Assembly: GCF_037392515.1 (NCBI RefSeq) | Contig: NC_090291.1 | Location: 19,880,001-19,944,000, forward strand | DNA: 64,000 nt | Source of the DNA: Haliotis asinina | Lineage: Eukaryota > Mollusca > Gastropoda > Lepetellida > Haliotidae | Reading direction: 5' to 3' | In this document: piece by piece, positions 9,521 through 23,400 of the stretch | Numbering within the stretch: position 1 is the first letter of the stretch | Layout: each line of letters opens with the position of its first letter | Position numbers and translations under genes: made by a program | The notes under the pieces: model-generated | Databases searched by the model: none | The model's input: only the letters and a program-made list of their open reading frames with translations | What the model was told of the DNA's origin: nothing

Positions 9521-11950
9521 CATGTTTGGATAGCAGCACTGGCGAGCAAACTTGACAGACACATTCGACAGACCATTGACCTATATACAAAATGGCTGCA
9601 ATGAGAGCCATAAACGTAAACACTGCCTGTAGTCATTCAGATGCTGATAAACAAGGTACTGGCAAATTGTCCGCTTATATGATACACAGATGTAATATAA
9701 ACAAGTGTGTATAACTGTAAGCATCTCTTCAGATCATCATGTGTTGGCCATTCATTTTTAGAGGTCATACATCCATGTTGATATATTATATATTTCTTCC
9801 GGATGTCCGGTAAAGTCTCCTTTTCTTGTGTCCTCCGCCGTGATATTGCTGGAATATTGCCAAACTAAACCGACTCACTTTTGTAAAATCAGGGGCACCA
9901 TTTATTTATCTGAACGTAAGCAAATGGAGATAGAGTCAAGAAATGACCTGTCGTGTCGGGCAGCAAAATTTGCTGTTGAAAGATGTGTTCCTTTGGCGAG
10001 AAGGAGACCACTAACCGAGGGTTGGAAACGCCCCTCTATTTCTAGGTTTCCCAGCACAATGTCCGACAAGCTCGGGCGTATCACCAGAATGTTAGACCAC
10101 CAGCAACCCTTCTCTAACATAAACCTGTCACGCTGTGATTTAACTTTCCAAACAGGGTAAAAACATGTATATACACATACGCAATAAGATCCACACTTTC
10201 GCACATTCCACATACGTTGGTGGAAAAGACTCTTGCTGTTTTATATTTAAAACCAAAGATAGTGGACCATGTATGATTATTGATTTTAAGTACTATTTTC
10301 TACCGTTTCCGTTATTTTTAAGCTTTTACATGTCACGTTTGAAATGAAAGTGCAGTTTTACCTACACTGAGAACATTGCTTAGCCATGACATGTCAGTAT
10401 ATTGGGCAAAGGTCTATGATGGTGGGAAATAGACTAAATTTGAGGAAGGTGCATTGATCAAGTGATCAAGATTGTTGTTTCGAATCCATCCAAAGTCCCA
10501 ACCGTTGCAAGAACCCTATTAGGTCATTTTGTACGCGGAGATCGGACTTCAGAAGGTTGCTGGGACTCCTTTGCCAAGTGTCTTGACATATTTCTCAGAA
10601 GAGCCCACTGAACGGGAAACATGACATTCTCTCTCAGATCATCATCATCATAAAAACAAGTTCCAAGTCCAGTCCATAAGTAACGCTTTCCCAACAACTC
10701 GGAAACGGAACGTTAGACACTGTATGAGTTCTTAAAAAGTATACCTTACATTAGATTGAGGTAACCTTTCATTGTCCCGGAAATTGAATGATGAGCGAGG
10801 ACCTATTTAGGAAACTTCTACCGATCCAACTCCACGCAATTGCCCCTTTTTTATTTCTGGATTTAATGCAAAGTAAATAAACTATTTTAGTTCGGTTCTC
10901 GATATAGCGCCATTGAGTGAACAAGCAGGTTAATGCGTGGCTTGTATAATTAGCAGGAAAACATTCGGAATGGATGTGGCTACATGTGTATATATGCATG
11001 ACCCAGACCTATTTGTAAACTAGTATCTGTTTATAAATATGTATTTATTTGTGTTACTTAACACCCATTTAGTGACGTATCGATTTCTCTCAAATCTATA
11101 TCCGTCCTGTCACCAGGTAATGCCCAAAGAAAAGAGCATCACCGTCGAGGTAGCTGTTGTTCTGTTAGAGCACTCAGTGACCGAATGTTACGTTTGACCT
11201 CGAAGAAAAGACTTGCTCCACGAAAAGATGTATTTAGACGTGTTCACATTCATTTTACGTCAGCCAGTCTCGCGTCATTTTATTGTGGACAAAGACACTC
11301 AGATGAGGGGAATCTGTCCTTGGGAGGTTTACCTGGGTAATGTATGCCATTTAAGATGTTTTGCAAAACTTGTATTCTCGGACATGCCACAAAGAGTTTG
11401 TTTTTAAAAACATACTTTTTGGGGTAAGTGGTTGAATGTCAATTTCATTAGTATTTTTGACCTTACCTAATCAGACCAAGGGCACCAATTATAGATAATA
11501 TTTGATCCTTTTTCTGCGACCAAACAAAAATGTCTCCAGGGTAAATTGCCTAAGTATGTTAAGTTTAAGTTTTCTTCTGTGCATTTATAAAATCATGTTA
11601 TAATAATGTTTTCTTGTTTATTTATACACTTTTTCTTCATGTATTTTTCATGTACCACTCTCGACATGTCTTACGAACATAAATAGTCCTGTTGATATCG
11701 TACATGTGATATGTAATAAAGAATGTCAATTGATGACCCATGAGCTAGGTCCTTTGTTATGGTTGCTGTGGACCTTGGACCCTGGACCGCGTGCTGAGAT
11801 GTCAGGGGCGGTCATTTACGACATCAGGATGGGTTAGTTTTACATTTCAACGTTGCAACAGTGAGCATGCACAGTTGCGTGAGATGAGAAAGAATATATT
11901 TTTGTTATTAAGGCGTCTGTTTTCGTGCCAGTGACAAAATAACTCACGCA

Positions 11951-11967
11951 CACACACACACGCACAC

Positions 11968-12014
<47 letters not shown>

Positions 12015-12028
12015 ACCACCACCACCCA
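11951..12028 (+). repeat. (CA)n / (CAC)n microsatellite
   Basis: A long CA run grades into ACC triplets. Simple-sequence repeat. Confidence 0.97.
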
Positions 12029-12213
12029 CCACGTTACTGTCAACGCTTGTCAATTAACTTTGTGAGGCTAACATCAGTTCGTTTTTGTTTTTTTTAATTC
12101 TTACATTATGAATTTCGAATTTAGTAAAAATAATCATTTTAAATCCAATCTTCATCACTTTTGGAAAAATGTGAGAAACACTTCCACCGGTCAACCCGAT
12201 ATTTGTCAAGTGC

Positions 12214-12416
12214 TTAACCCCAGACCAACGCAATGTTCCAGCAATAGGGCAGCTACATGTAAATAATCGATTCAGAACCAAACAATGCAGGATAAACAAC
12301 ATGACCAGCGATCTACGCTGTTGGAATATGTTGGCGTGTGCCAACCAAGTCAGCGAGTCTGACCACCCGATAACGTCAGTCGCCTCTTTCGACAAGCGGG
12401 TTTCTGAGGATCAATT
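12214..12416 (-). mobile_element. SINE-B copy, reverse
   Basis: Contains the family B blocks in reverse: GTGCCAACCAAGTCAGCGAG, TGACCACCCGATAACG and TCTTTCGACAAGCGGG. Confidence 0.7.
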
Positions 12417-12693
12417 TTAACTTGCTTCTTCATGGGCTCAGCCCGATGTACAGTCCGTTTGAGTCAGAAACGGACCAATGAATTGCAATTTTTATCATTG
12501 TACAAAATTGCCACATAATTATAAATAGCACACAAGTTTATCATTTACTAATACCCAACAGCTTTCTGATATTTGAAAATTTTCCGGACTCCCCCATAAA
12601 AGGTGTTTAATAAACTATCATCATTGAAAACGCAAAAGTTGTTATCTATCACGGCGGCGTGAAAATGCGGAAAGGGACCAGCCATCTCAAGAT

Positions 12694-12900
12694 CTATTCC
12701 CGGAGACCCGTCGGTTCCTCGTCTGTCGTAGTGTCACGGGGTAAAGGGATGACAAGTGGTGCCACAGTTGCCTGTTGTAAGCCATCCCGAGACCAGTAAC
12801 CTTGTTCAATGACGGTAGCTGCCTTGCTGACACAGTTTTGCCAAGTTTCAGTCGTGATTTTGTTAAGGGATTCCTTAACCAAAACTTCTACATAACACAT
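12694..12900 (-). pseudogene. C-terminal fragment of a DDE transposase
   Basis: The minus-strand frame reads ITTETWQNCVSKAATVIEQG followed by YW. It matches the C-terminal ITQETWQKCVEKVEKEIERH pattern of the transposase at 23534-24884, with conserved ITxETWQ and C spacing. No catalytic domain remains nearby, so this is a relic of the same family. Confidence 0.7.
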
Positions 12901-13874
12901 GTGGTCTCACCGTAGGCAAGTGGGTCTGTTCAAAATTGCCTCTGTTCACCCAGCAGAAAATGGTTACCCGGTGGGACAAGTCTATTAACGATTTGACTGT
13001 TAACGATATGGCGTATGTGGTAAGAGTATGCGTGTTCGAGGTTGCATTCAGCGTTGTATCAGTGGCCAGTTGTTATCATATTATCACTGTTAGAACTATA
13101 ATCACATATCATGTTCCGAAAATAGTATGTTAAATTAACCCTGAATCCAAGTTCTTATGAATGAGTCAATTTAAGGTTTGTGGGCGAAGGGCATGTTCTA
13201 ACCTGAACTGTTAACTGGATTTCAGCTCTGCAACTGTCGGAACCAAATAAGACAGCAGTTATTGGTGATTGATAGAACAATTAATATACATCATTAATAT
13301 TAATACCATAAAATTCTAGGCGACACATACAACATTACTTGTATACATGAATTTCACGGACTGAATGAATGCATGTTGTTTTACATCACAATGCCACGCA
13401 GCCAATGACAACCGAATCATTATGAAACAACCAATGACCTGATTACAATACACGTCCAATGTCAGACATTTTAAGCAACTAATCCACCACATAACCACAA
13501 CGAAAAACAACCAAGCCACAAGTGTGACAGCTCTAATTTTACCCCTAAGGCCCCCGTAAATCGCACCTCGGATGCCCACAAAGACAGCTAGAGAATTTAC
13601 TTCCGGGTTGGTTGAGTTACATTATAAAGTAAGACTCCAACCTTCTAATACCACGTGACTGCTAAGTCAGCTATCAATCAAATCGAAAGAGGAACAGATC
13701 ATCTTATCGGCGGTGCAACACCCTTGACATAGTACATGTTCCAGCAAGACCTGAACACATATCGAAGCCGCGCAGTCACATGCAGGAACAATACCCGGAT
13801 TGCTCGTGTTTACTGACTGATAACGGTAGGTGACGTAGCCTCATTACAGGTGTGAGTGTGTTTTTTGGGTTTTT

Positions 13875-13995
13875 TTCTCCGCTTTTAGCAATTTTCCAGC
13901 AATATCACGACGGGGTACACCAGAAATAGGCTTCACACATTGTACCCATGTGGAGAATTGAACCCCGGTCTTCAGCGTGACATGCGAACGCTTTT
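13875..13995 (-). mobile_element. SINE-A copy
   Basis: Reverse tRNA-derived family A: TTCCAGCAATATCACGACGG, GAATTGAACCCCGGTC and CAGCGTGACA. The head end is truncated. Confidence 0.8.
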
Positions 13996-14165
13996 AAATT
14001 TACGTCTACCCTACTAACCTATTAGACGTACTCAGTGAAAATACAGGGTCGTGTATTTGATCAAAACATTTATCTTCTTCATTAGGTATCATACATGTAT
14101 TATGTTATGAATCTAGATTGTGAGGATTTTAACCTCCTCTCCGACTGATATGATTCACGTTCTGG

Positions 14166-14323
14166 GGTCAGCAGTGTTGTACACAGGCACTAGGGATGGG
14201 GAGGTCAGCAGTGTTGTACACAGGCACTAGGGATGGGGAGGTCAGCAGTGTTGTACACAGGCACTAGGGATGGGGAGGTCAGCAGTGTTGTACACAGGCA
14301 CTAGGGATGGGGAGGTCAGCAGT
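14166..14323 (+). repeat. 37-bp minisatellite x4
   Basis: Four essentially identical units starting GGTCAGCAGTGTTGTACACA, plus a partial fifth. It lies about 740 bp upstream of the formin 2 start codon. Confidence 0.95.
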
Positions 14324-15059
14324 TTGGTTCATAAAATCAGATATTATGCTTAAAAATGATGGGAAGGGGGTTGGGGGTTGGGGGTTGAGTTGTCATTGAT
14401 TTTGTACATGAAATGCAGGGGGTTCAATTACTTTGTACAGAACGTTTAAGGTGTCAATCACATTGTACATGCTTCTCCAGAAAAAAATTCGTCATCACAA
14501 ACAACCAAGCTATAAATTATGGACGGTCCCTTAATCTAATTTTCTTTGTACCTTTTCTGTATACTTGCATCACAAACATTTCAATTTCCTCATTGAAATG
14601 AACGTAAAACTCTTATCTTCAAACATGTTAAGAAACTTGCAATGAACTGATTTGAGGATCGTTTACCTGGAATGCAAATCATCTAATCAGTAAGTATTGA
14701 ATTGAACTTTAAATGAAAACAGATGACGTGAATGAACAAATGAATTTATTCAGCCGACCTCCGACTTGAATATTGTATATTTACGTTGATAATTAACACG
14801 ATAAGCTGTATACAGATTATCGTACCAACGCGTATCTGTGAGAAGGAACGATCAGATTTAAAATTAATCGATACTTGAATATTACTTCTCATATAGCAAC
14901 GAGCCAAGACTATGAACCCACACTGGGACTAACAAACAGCTTCCGGGTAGAATCTCGTAAGGGTGTCAGAGGAAAACCCCGCAACACACACACACACAGA
15001 GGTAACGTTGACGTATCTTATATGCACCGAGTCGTAGGAGGTGGACTGTTACACTCTAG

Positions 15060-15098
15060 ATGGACGACAATATGGACAAAATGGACAATATGGACAAT
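15060..15098 (+). CDS. Formin 2 first coding exon
   Basis: Encodes MDDNMDKMDNMDN with an in-frame TAG at 15057-15059 and a strong donor AAT/GTAAGT. The acidic leader joins in phase 0 to DSVGSADD. It has no counterpart to test against, so this is the weakest exon of the model. Confidence 0.55.
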
Positions 15099-15899
15099 GT
15101 AAGTTTAAATTTATATCTGAAGTTATGTCTACTCAGTTTGTTTTCATATTCATTGTGGTTGTTTTGATTTTGACTTCAGTTTATCTGCAGGTGTGGCAAA
15201 GACGCAGGTAGACATCCTACGTTTGTGTCCCTTTTCTGCTTAGAAGAAAAGTTTAACCTACAGGCAATATTGGCTAGCTTGTTGTTGACTTGGTCGGCCA
15301 TTTTGGATGTCCATGATAACTGTGACTGTGTGGAGATTGTTTCTGATATGACGTGTTGTCGTGACATAATGTCAGTACTGGTTCGGTATTTAATTTCGAG
15401 ATACATTTTGTACATGTATCCACGACGTGTGTTATAAAGTGGTTTAATTTTGAATTTCAAGACAACGTGTAATACTATGTGATGCGATTATATATAATGA
15501 AATATCTGATACGAAATAATGCTTATGTTATTTTCATAATTGTTTCATATATATCGCGGGCTACTTGAACATTATTGCACTTAAACACTAAAAATGAGAC
15601 ATGTAAATTCAAAAGTACGCTTAGTAACCTATACCTCTCACGCCAGTTTCCCATGACTGCGAAAAGTGGGTCAGTTTTAAACTTCAACTTATACGATATA
15701 CAGAACCAACAAGAACAACAGAAGCCACATAGTGTAAGGGTTGTCGGACTGTGTTATGCGAGGAGACTTTTTACACTAACGCAGCAACCAGACTGGAAAG
15801 CATCCATATCATCTGTAGGCCAGTAACAAAGGAGTCATGACAAACGTGAAGTCTGATCCTACAGAGGGAGCAAATCGTAGCGTCACGGACTTACATCGA

Positions 15900-15966
<67 letters not shown>

Positions 15967-17862
15967 CATGTATGTATATGCTTGCGTGCGTGCGCCCCTG
16001 GGAGTGATTGAGAGAGAAAGTGAGAGTGTATATGTAGATATGAGTGTGTGTGGTAGACAGACAGGTAGGTAGGTGGTGAGATAAATACTGGTAGGCACAC
16101 TGTCGGCCTACAAGTTTTAATATCTATATTGTACATAGACATAATTCCAACATCACTCCCATCAATGACTTACTTCCCATTTCCGAAATTAACATCTTTA
16201 GAAAATATGAAAAAGGAACCGACAGACTTTCTGCATTTTCAGAAATTGGCAATGATCTAAACTTCGACTATAGACTTGAACAGTACATATATGTGGGCCA
16301 TGGTCTGCAAGACAAACGGCAACTGTGCATTAACTAGCATCTTTGCCCAAAAGTCAATTCGTGTTTTGATGGTTAGAATTGGTCTTCAGCAAACTATGTC
16401 TGTCGTAAGAGGCGACTAACGGGATCGGGTGGTCAGGCTCGCTGACCTGCATGACACTTGTCATCGTATCCTAACTGCGTAGACCGATGCTCATGATGTT
16501 GATCACTGGACTGTCTGTCTAAACTCGTTTATTTACAACATACCGCCTTATAGCTGGATTATTACTGAGCGCATCGTTAAACAAACAAACCAAACATACA
16601 GACTGTCTGTATGACAGTCTGTATGACAGTCTCTCTGTCGGTCTCTGTAATATAACAAATCATGCATTGTTGTTGTTTTGTTATTAGGACCATAATTATT
16701 GACAGACAGAGCGTTAGACAATTTTCATTTCATATAAATGCCATCGTTTTATCGGTGGTTTTAATCGTTTTGACCAAATAATGCGTATGCTCAATACAGT
16801 GACCAAATAATGCGTATGCTCAATACAGTGACCAAATAATGCGTATGATCAACACAGTATTTTCAGAGTTTCTTTTCCCTCATGAGATACTTAACATAGA
16901 CTACATCGATTATTACGTCATTTGCCAATATGGGTTTGTTTACCATGGCTCTTTCCCGTCATTTGCATATGGTTAGCACAGACATGTTTTCCAGGTTAAG
17001 TCGATCAAGACTGAATCAGTCGAATTCATGTACACGTAAATATTCCCGACGTTGATAAATGGCTCCGAGCTGACACCTGCAACGGACATCAGTCAGCGTT
17101 ATCGACACCCAGCTGCACGATACTGATAAGTCTTCCCCGTGTTGCATGCATGTACACTGTATAGATATGTCAACACTTGTGATTGACTGCAGGTGGTAGA
17201 GTACAGTGTACGGTGTGAAGGTCGAGAGGTTTAAACAAGATGGGCGGTGGGGTGGTCTAGTGGGTCAAGCCTTTGCTCGTCACGCCGAAGGCCCGTGTTC
17301 GAATCCTTACATGGGTACAACGTGTACAGCCCATTTCTTGTGTCCCCCGCTGTGATGTTGCTGGAATATTGCTAAAAGCGACATAGAACTCCCTCACACT
17401 CAATTCAGCTTCAGACATACTTTAATAGGCGCCATTGTCACATTGTCACTACAACCATTTATTCACTATATACAACAGGATCCATTCAGCTTTCCACTTA
17501 GGACACTTTGGTTCACACTACAGTCATTTTACCCAGCATATGAACCAAACGCCATTCTGGCTTACACTACAGCTATTTTACCCAGCATGTAAACCACGCG
17601 CTTGTATATTTAAGACCATGACGTGGTAAGATTTCGAATATCAAAATTTCAGTTCGTCTTACACACCGCATCCGTGGTGTAGTGGGTAGAACGTTCGCCC
17701 GTAGAGCAGAAGGTTCGATCCCCGAACACGTCAAACCAAATGACGTTAAAATATGGTACTTGTTGGGCCCTGTCTGGTAATGGGGTATGGGTATGAGTGA
17801 TAATGATAACACGGACAGTACACCGATCATCAGGGTCGTCGTCATCATCATCATCATCATCA

Positions 17863-17898
<36 letters not shown>

Positions 17899-20387
17899 GT
17901 TATCGTCTTAGTCATCCTCACCGCATGACAAACATATGTAGATTTTTTTTTTTTTCTTAAGCTTATTCGTGCCCGCGCCACATATGGACATATAACATTT
18001 GTTTACAGAATTCCTTGAAGTTCGATGTTGACAATTATATAACAATTACATAACATTTACGTCTTAAACGGTGAAGTACAGCGAGCCCCAGACAAAATTA
18101 AATTGTTAGCACACTTTACCAGATGCGAAACGTGTTTTGTGTTACTTTCTATCCTTCTATTTCAATGTCAAAAATATTAACATAGCAAATCTCTACATCG
18201 TTTTTGTGAGCGTCAACCTAGTCATGTTTCCAACCGGTTGTTACTCAAGTTGTACTACATACAGGGACAAGGAAAGACAAAGATCAGCAAATCAATATAT
18301 TTGTCACCTGACGGAACACTAAATATTGACGTCGTTCAGGAAACCACAGCAACAAAAAGGAAGAAGCACGTTTATTCATATTCAACATTCTCTATAAATA
18401 GTAACTGTTCCCTTTGTGTTACATGAAATGAAGAGAATGAGCATATAACCAATTCCAAAAGTAACAGCAGTCGTGACATTTTGGTGGAATATGGAGCTTC
18501 GAGGTACCCTCTAATAACATTAATGATGGCAATACTGCGCTATCTCAAACTACTCAAAAAAACAGAAACGCATAGGTAGTATTTTTCCATGTAACTTTTC
18601 GAATTTGAATCTTTGGTGTCTATGTAATCAGTATATCTATGGTGAACGCTGTCTGCAAACATTTCCGAGTTTGAATCCATTGTCTCTGACAACTCGCCAA
18701 AACGCTCCAAAATCGGTTTTCCTCATTAAATGCAATAAATTGTGAACGGGAAGAACTTCATGCGTTTCCGTTTACAGGCACATGCCGTATATCATTTCCA
18801 ATAAATGTGGGGCGGTTTCAGTGCTCTTGCGACAGTTGACAACCTTACATTTGGTGTTAAAGTCATGCGATTGATCATTTGGAGGCTGGTGAGTCTCAGT
18901 CTGCGTTACCTGCTCTGTTCGTGGCCTTGAGGGAATAGCTTAACTCATTCCCAGGCTCTTTATTCGGAATCTGGTCCAGTCCAGATTTTGACACACCGAT
19001 GCCAAGCAACCATTGATGTTAATGGTGTCCACACAAGATACTGACTGCCCTGCCAACCTTGACCTTGGAACACTTGTCATTTGTGACGTATTTGTGAAGT
19101 TTCTTTCTCCATGACTGCCCTGTATTACTGGACCTTCAGGGTATAAATTGATAACAATTTACAGCTATGCGTTTCTTTTTTTTTTCTTGAGTAGTTTACA
19201 TACACGTGGTGTAGGCTCAATGCGATCAACGCAGCCTGCAGTTGCAAACACACCTCTACAAACACACCTCTAGTCCTTACACAGTGTCATCGAGAGGCTA
19301 AGGCTAGAAGAACTACGAGACATGTTATTCCCGTTCCTTACACGACCGTGACGTCATCGACGCTATATTTAGCACGATATTGCGTAATTTTAAGATAAAG
19401 CATCGTTTGAAGGTAAGAATGTTTGTCTTTTGAAGGAGAGCATGTTTGTTCGAGGATGAACTATCTGCTTAGAAATTGAATAAACACTTAGTTCTAGTCT
19501 CTTTTCCTCTTCTTCTTTTTCTTCTTCTTCTTCTTCTATCGCACTCATCATTATTCCAACTGAATGGCAGCGACCTAACTGAGGTCTGACGAAGGATTCC
19601 TTGGATGTTCCAGGGAAGATTTCGGTTTCCACGTGCATTGGTTTCTCTAGACCTTGACCTTCAAAAAGGTGTTTTTTTCCTGTTACTATACATTGAGAAA
19701 ACTATCTTCAGGGGTACATCATTAATCCGAAGTTGAATACATGTCGAGATATCCGTATTTCGAGAAACGCGAATGTTCGTCTTCAATCATATCTAAAGAC
19801 GACAGGAGTTCGATTCAACTTAATTTTATCATGTCGGTACATACCAACAAAGTCTAATAATAGCCAACATGACACTGTACACGACACCATATCATACCAA
19901 CAACTAATCACGAACTAGAGGTTTGAGGAATGTGTTTATCAATCACTGAAAAAATCACATTGATGGATTGATGTTGAAGCCAGCCTACCAGCAATGTGAT
20001 GAATGTAAACAAGTTATGACATGCTCTGATTGGCGTGCTTGTGTTTCAGGATTCTGTCGGGTCGGCAGATGACAGTATGGCCTCTTGTGACCAACTACAC
20101 GTTAAAATACACAATTTTGGAATTTACAAGAAAAATGGAAAACGGGCAATCTTGCAGGTGAGACTAAAGAATGTCTTAAAAATTCTTTTGCCATGCAAAA
20201 CAAAGTGTGCATTTGATAATTGGATTTCTAAGAAATTATAAATGGTATCAAAACATAATTTTAACCAAAAGTCGCTAGACCTTCCGGTTCCTTTCCATTC
20301 TGATATCAGATTCATCCTAGTCGAAGAACCATTTTCTATTGGGTTCATTGTACTTACCATCAAACGGATATGTATACTTCTCTTGAC

Positions 20388-20444
<57 letters not shown>

Positions 20445-23400
20445 CTGATTCAGTAACCACAGTTCGCATGGCATCAAATTATTTCTTTGAGAGGGAGCAG
20501 TAAGGAAGGCTAACACTATATCGACGAACAGCTTCTCTATTATAGTACGAGCGACGTCTCGGTCAAGGTTCCAGTTTACAACAATTTGATGCCTTGTTTG
20601 ATAAGATGTTCATACATTTATTGTGGTCCTTCCTGGCATCAAATGACAGTTTACAATTATCTTTAGTACTGTACATTTCCGAGGGTCATGATTAGGACAG
20701 TCAAAAAAGTATGTTTGTTTCTCTTGAATCTGTGTAGAGAGAGTTTTGTATTTTATCATATTTTTTAAATATGTTGCAATATAAGGTTAATTTCCATGTA
20801 CCTCATGACCTCTTGTGGCGGTCTACCTTCTGCTCGCATTAAGAAATCCGCCCCAAGCACAGTCGGCCTGTGAAACTGACGCATTGTGATTGAATTCGAA
20901 ATGACGGAAATTGCTCTGAAAAAAAAACAAAACCGTTAAACAGCACCAGAGAACGTAATAAGGTTAAGAGTTGAAACACATTTAAGAAAGAGTAAATTTT
21001 GTGAATCAAGAGATTAATATTCTAAGCCGTGTTAAAAGTCGGTCTTCATATTAACACACTGACTTTTTGTGCCCTCATTTTGACCGCCATCCAATGTACA
21101 AACGTAAAGTATCAGGGAAGATTCTTCCTCTTTTACCTACGTGTATGACGTCAACATATGGTGAGGGGAATATTTATAGTGGCGTTGATAACACTGCACT
21201 GCACTGCACTGCACTGCACTGCACTGCACTGCACTGCACTGCGCTGAACCGGAAACTGGCAGGGGGAATGGAGGCGAAGAACGATCTGACATGATTTTGA
21301 CATGAAAAAATGTTTTTTCGAAACCGAAGCGAGGGAAGTACGTTGCCAACCTTTGCTCGCTTCACTCGCATGTAAGAAGACTGGTCATATTCACTACGCT
21401 GCGGAATCACAGTGGGATTTTACCACATTCAGGTTCTGCACGGGCGGTGAGGTAGGCAGTGGTTAAAGCGTTCACTCGTAAGGTCCGCATTCGATTCCCC
21501 ACATGAATACATTGTGTGGAGAATAATTCTTGCCCATACAACGAAAACAAATTTCACAGTAAGAAGAGTGAGAGAGTAACGGGGTCGAGTCTTACTGACT
21601 GGGTTGATGGTGTCATATCTAAATACGGGTCACTCACCGGTTTGTTGGATCTAGACTCGTTAATTTACTGACACGAAACTGGAATATTGTTGTGACCTAC
21701 TTTAAACAACAAAATTCACTGAGCGAATGTCTGGACGGACACTTTGTAGCCGTCTTTTGCCAAGCCATTAGGTTACGTAACAACGCCCCGATTGACGAGC
21801 CGAGGACAAGGGTCACATCGACTAAATCTTTCTGCATAATGGATGCACACCAAGCGATACATTGTTTCCAATGATGTTTGATAGTAGCGTCTGCATATCG
21901 GTTTCATCAGCGCAACACTTCAACAGTAGGGGACATGATAATGAAACAAATATACATAAAATACCTATCCTAAAGTCTAGCGACACGGTATGGCAAGGGC
22001 TATATTTTATCTACAGAGTCTGAATATTTTATTAAATGATTTAAACACGTAGAAATCATTGCGAATGATAGTGTGTAATGTTTTCATTTGAATGTGAACT
22101 AGACTGTGTTCACTTGACATATAACTAGATTAAGTGTGTTAGCCATCTGTCGAAAACGTATTGTTGATGTTTATAGTATGTGTTCCTTGTGTTATTTGAA
22201 ACTGTACAAGTTTGGGGTTTTTTAACACTAGACCTTTGTGTCCTAGAAATGAAAAGAAAAACAACCCAAAAAATAAACTTGGGTCAAGTTGTGTTTAGGG
22301 GTGTTCAAAATCGTTCTTTATTCAATTATTTTGGCTACAACAATGAATATATGCCCAAAGTGAAAAAAATGCAAAGCGCTAAAAATAAAATTGCAAGTTC
22401 ACAGTCTTGTATACATAGTTAATGATGCTACTGTCAGTTATTAAACTATTCCATATTAGTTGCCAGTCCTTATGGACCAACAGAGTCCACATATTATACT
22501 TGCTGGTATTTTACCAGGTGTCTTCGAAATAATGTGTTCTTTGGTGGAAAGATAACCCAGGGTTTCTAAAGAACGTGCTATACAGATCCCGTCTGGAGAT
22601 CTTGTGTAGGCTTTTTAAAATATGTGATTGCATTAAAAATATTCAACAGATCCAACAACTGAAGCACAAAAAAATCTAAATATTGTGAATTGCCGTAGTC
22701 CACCATAACACGTCATCTTTCTGAGGTCACATTTGAAGGTGAAGAGGTCGAACTGTCATCTCCATATCGAAAGTAGTTTACGTTAGTCTAGTCAACTTTT
22801 GTCACGAAATGTCCCGATTTATCTGTTTATGAGGGATACAGCTGTCCTAGTTGTCTACTCACCTGACCAGAGTTGTGCCCCTTAATCGGGACAGAATCAG
22901 CTATCATAGAGTCAAACATCGCTGTGTCGAAGTTCGGAACCTTAGGGGTCATCTCGAGGTTTCAGAGGTTCGATAAAAACACAAAGTGGTGAAACAAGGA
23001 AAGAATATGCAGGGAAGAAACATTTTGCTCCGATATAACCGAAAGTTCGACACAGCGGTATATTTGATATCTAAATACTGGGATGGAGTTCTCAATTTAT
23101 ATTATCTGTTTCTTCCGCAGCTGGACTTTCCCGGAGAGAGCATCTACCTCATACAGAGAGGACACATAAAGAAAACGTACAGCTTCGAACAGCTTCAGCA
23201 CTTCGATTCCGAGGTAAAGTAACCATATTCAGTCCGTTTGATTCCATTTGAGACCGATGAGTTGCTCACTAACACAAAATCTAATGACTGCAACAAATCC
23301 AAAGTTTACACAGCCACATGAAATCGACCGACCAACTCGTGTCTCTTGCTGGTAGAACAGCAAGGTGGGCAAGGTGCACGTGTGAAATTGACACGTGTGA

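Larger units (their letters stand above)
9521..15059. other. Intergenic interval between the two formins
   Basis: No conserved coding exon recognised. It begins with formin 1 3' UTR of unknown length; an AATAAA at 11715-11720 in AT-rich sequence is one possible poly(A) signal. It also holds a SINE-A tail fragment (9823-9881), a SINE-B copy, a CA repeat, a transposase fragment, a SINE-A copy and a 37-bp minisatellite. The formin 2 promoter and 5' UTR must lie near its right end, but I see no clear core promoter motif. Confidence 0.7.
15099..20049 (+). other. Formin 2 intron 1
   Basis: A 4.95-kb intron with no further coding exon recognised. It holds a GT repeat, a SINE-B copy, 29-bp repeats, SINE-A and SINE-C copies, an ATC repeat and a TA-flanked MITE. 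Confidence 0.6.

Noticed and set aside
11118..11340. Open frame after a CACCAG acceptor, possible alternative last exon of formin 1
   Set aside because: No counterpart in formin 2 and no matching donor with conserved phase; basic, low-information translation.
15883..16142. Thr/His-rich minus-strand frames
   Set aside because: Translation of a GT microsatellite and adjacent low-complexity sequence.
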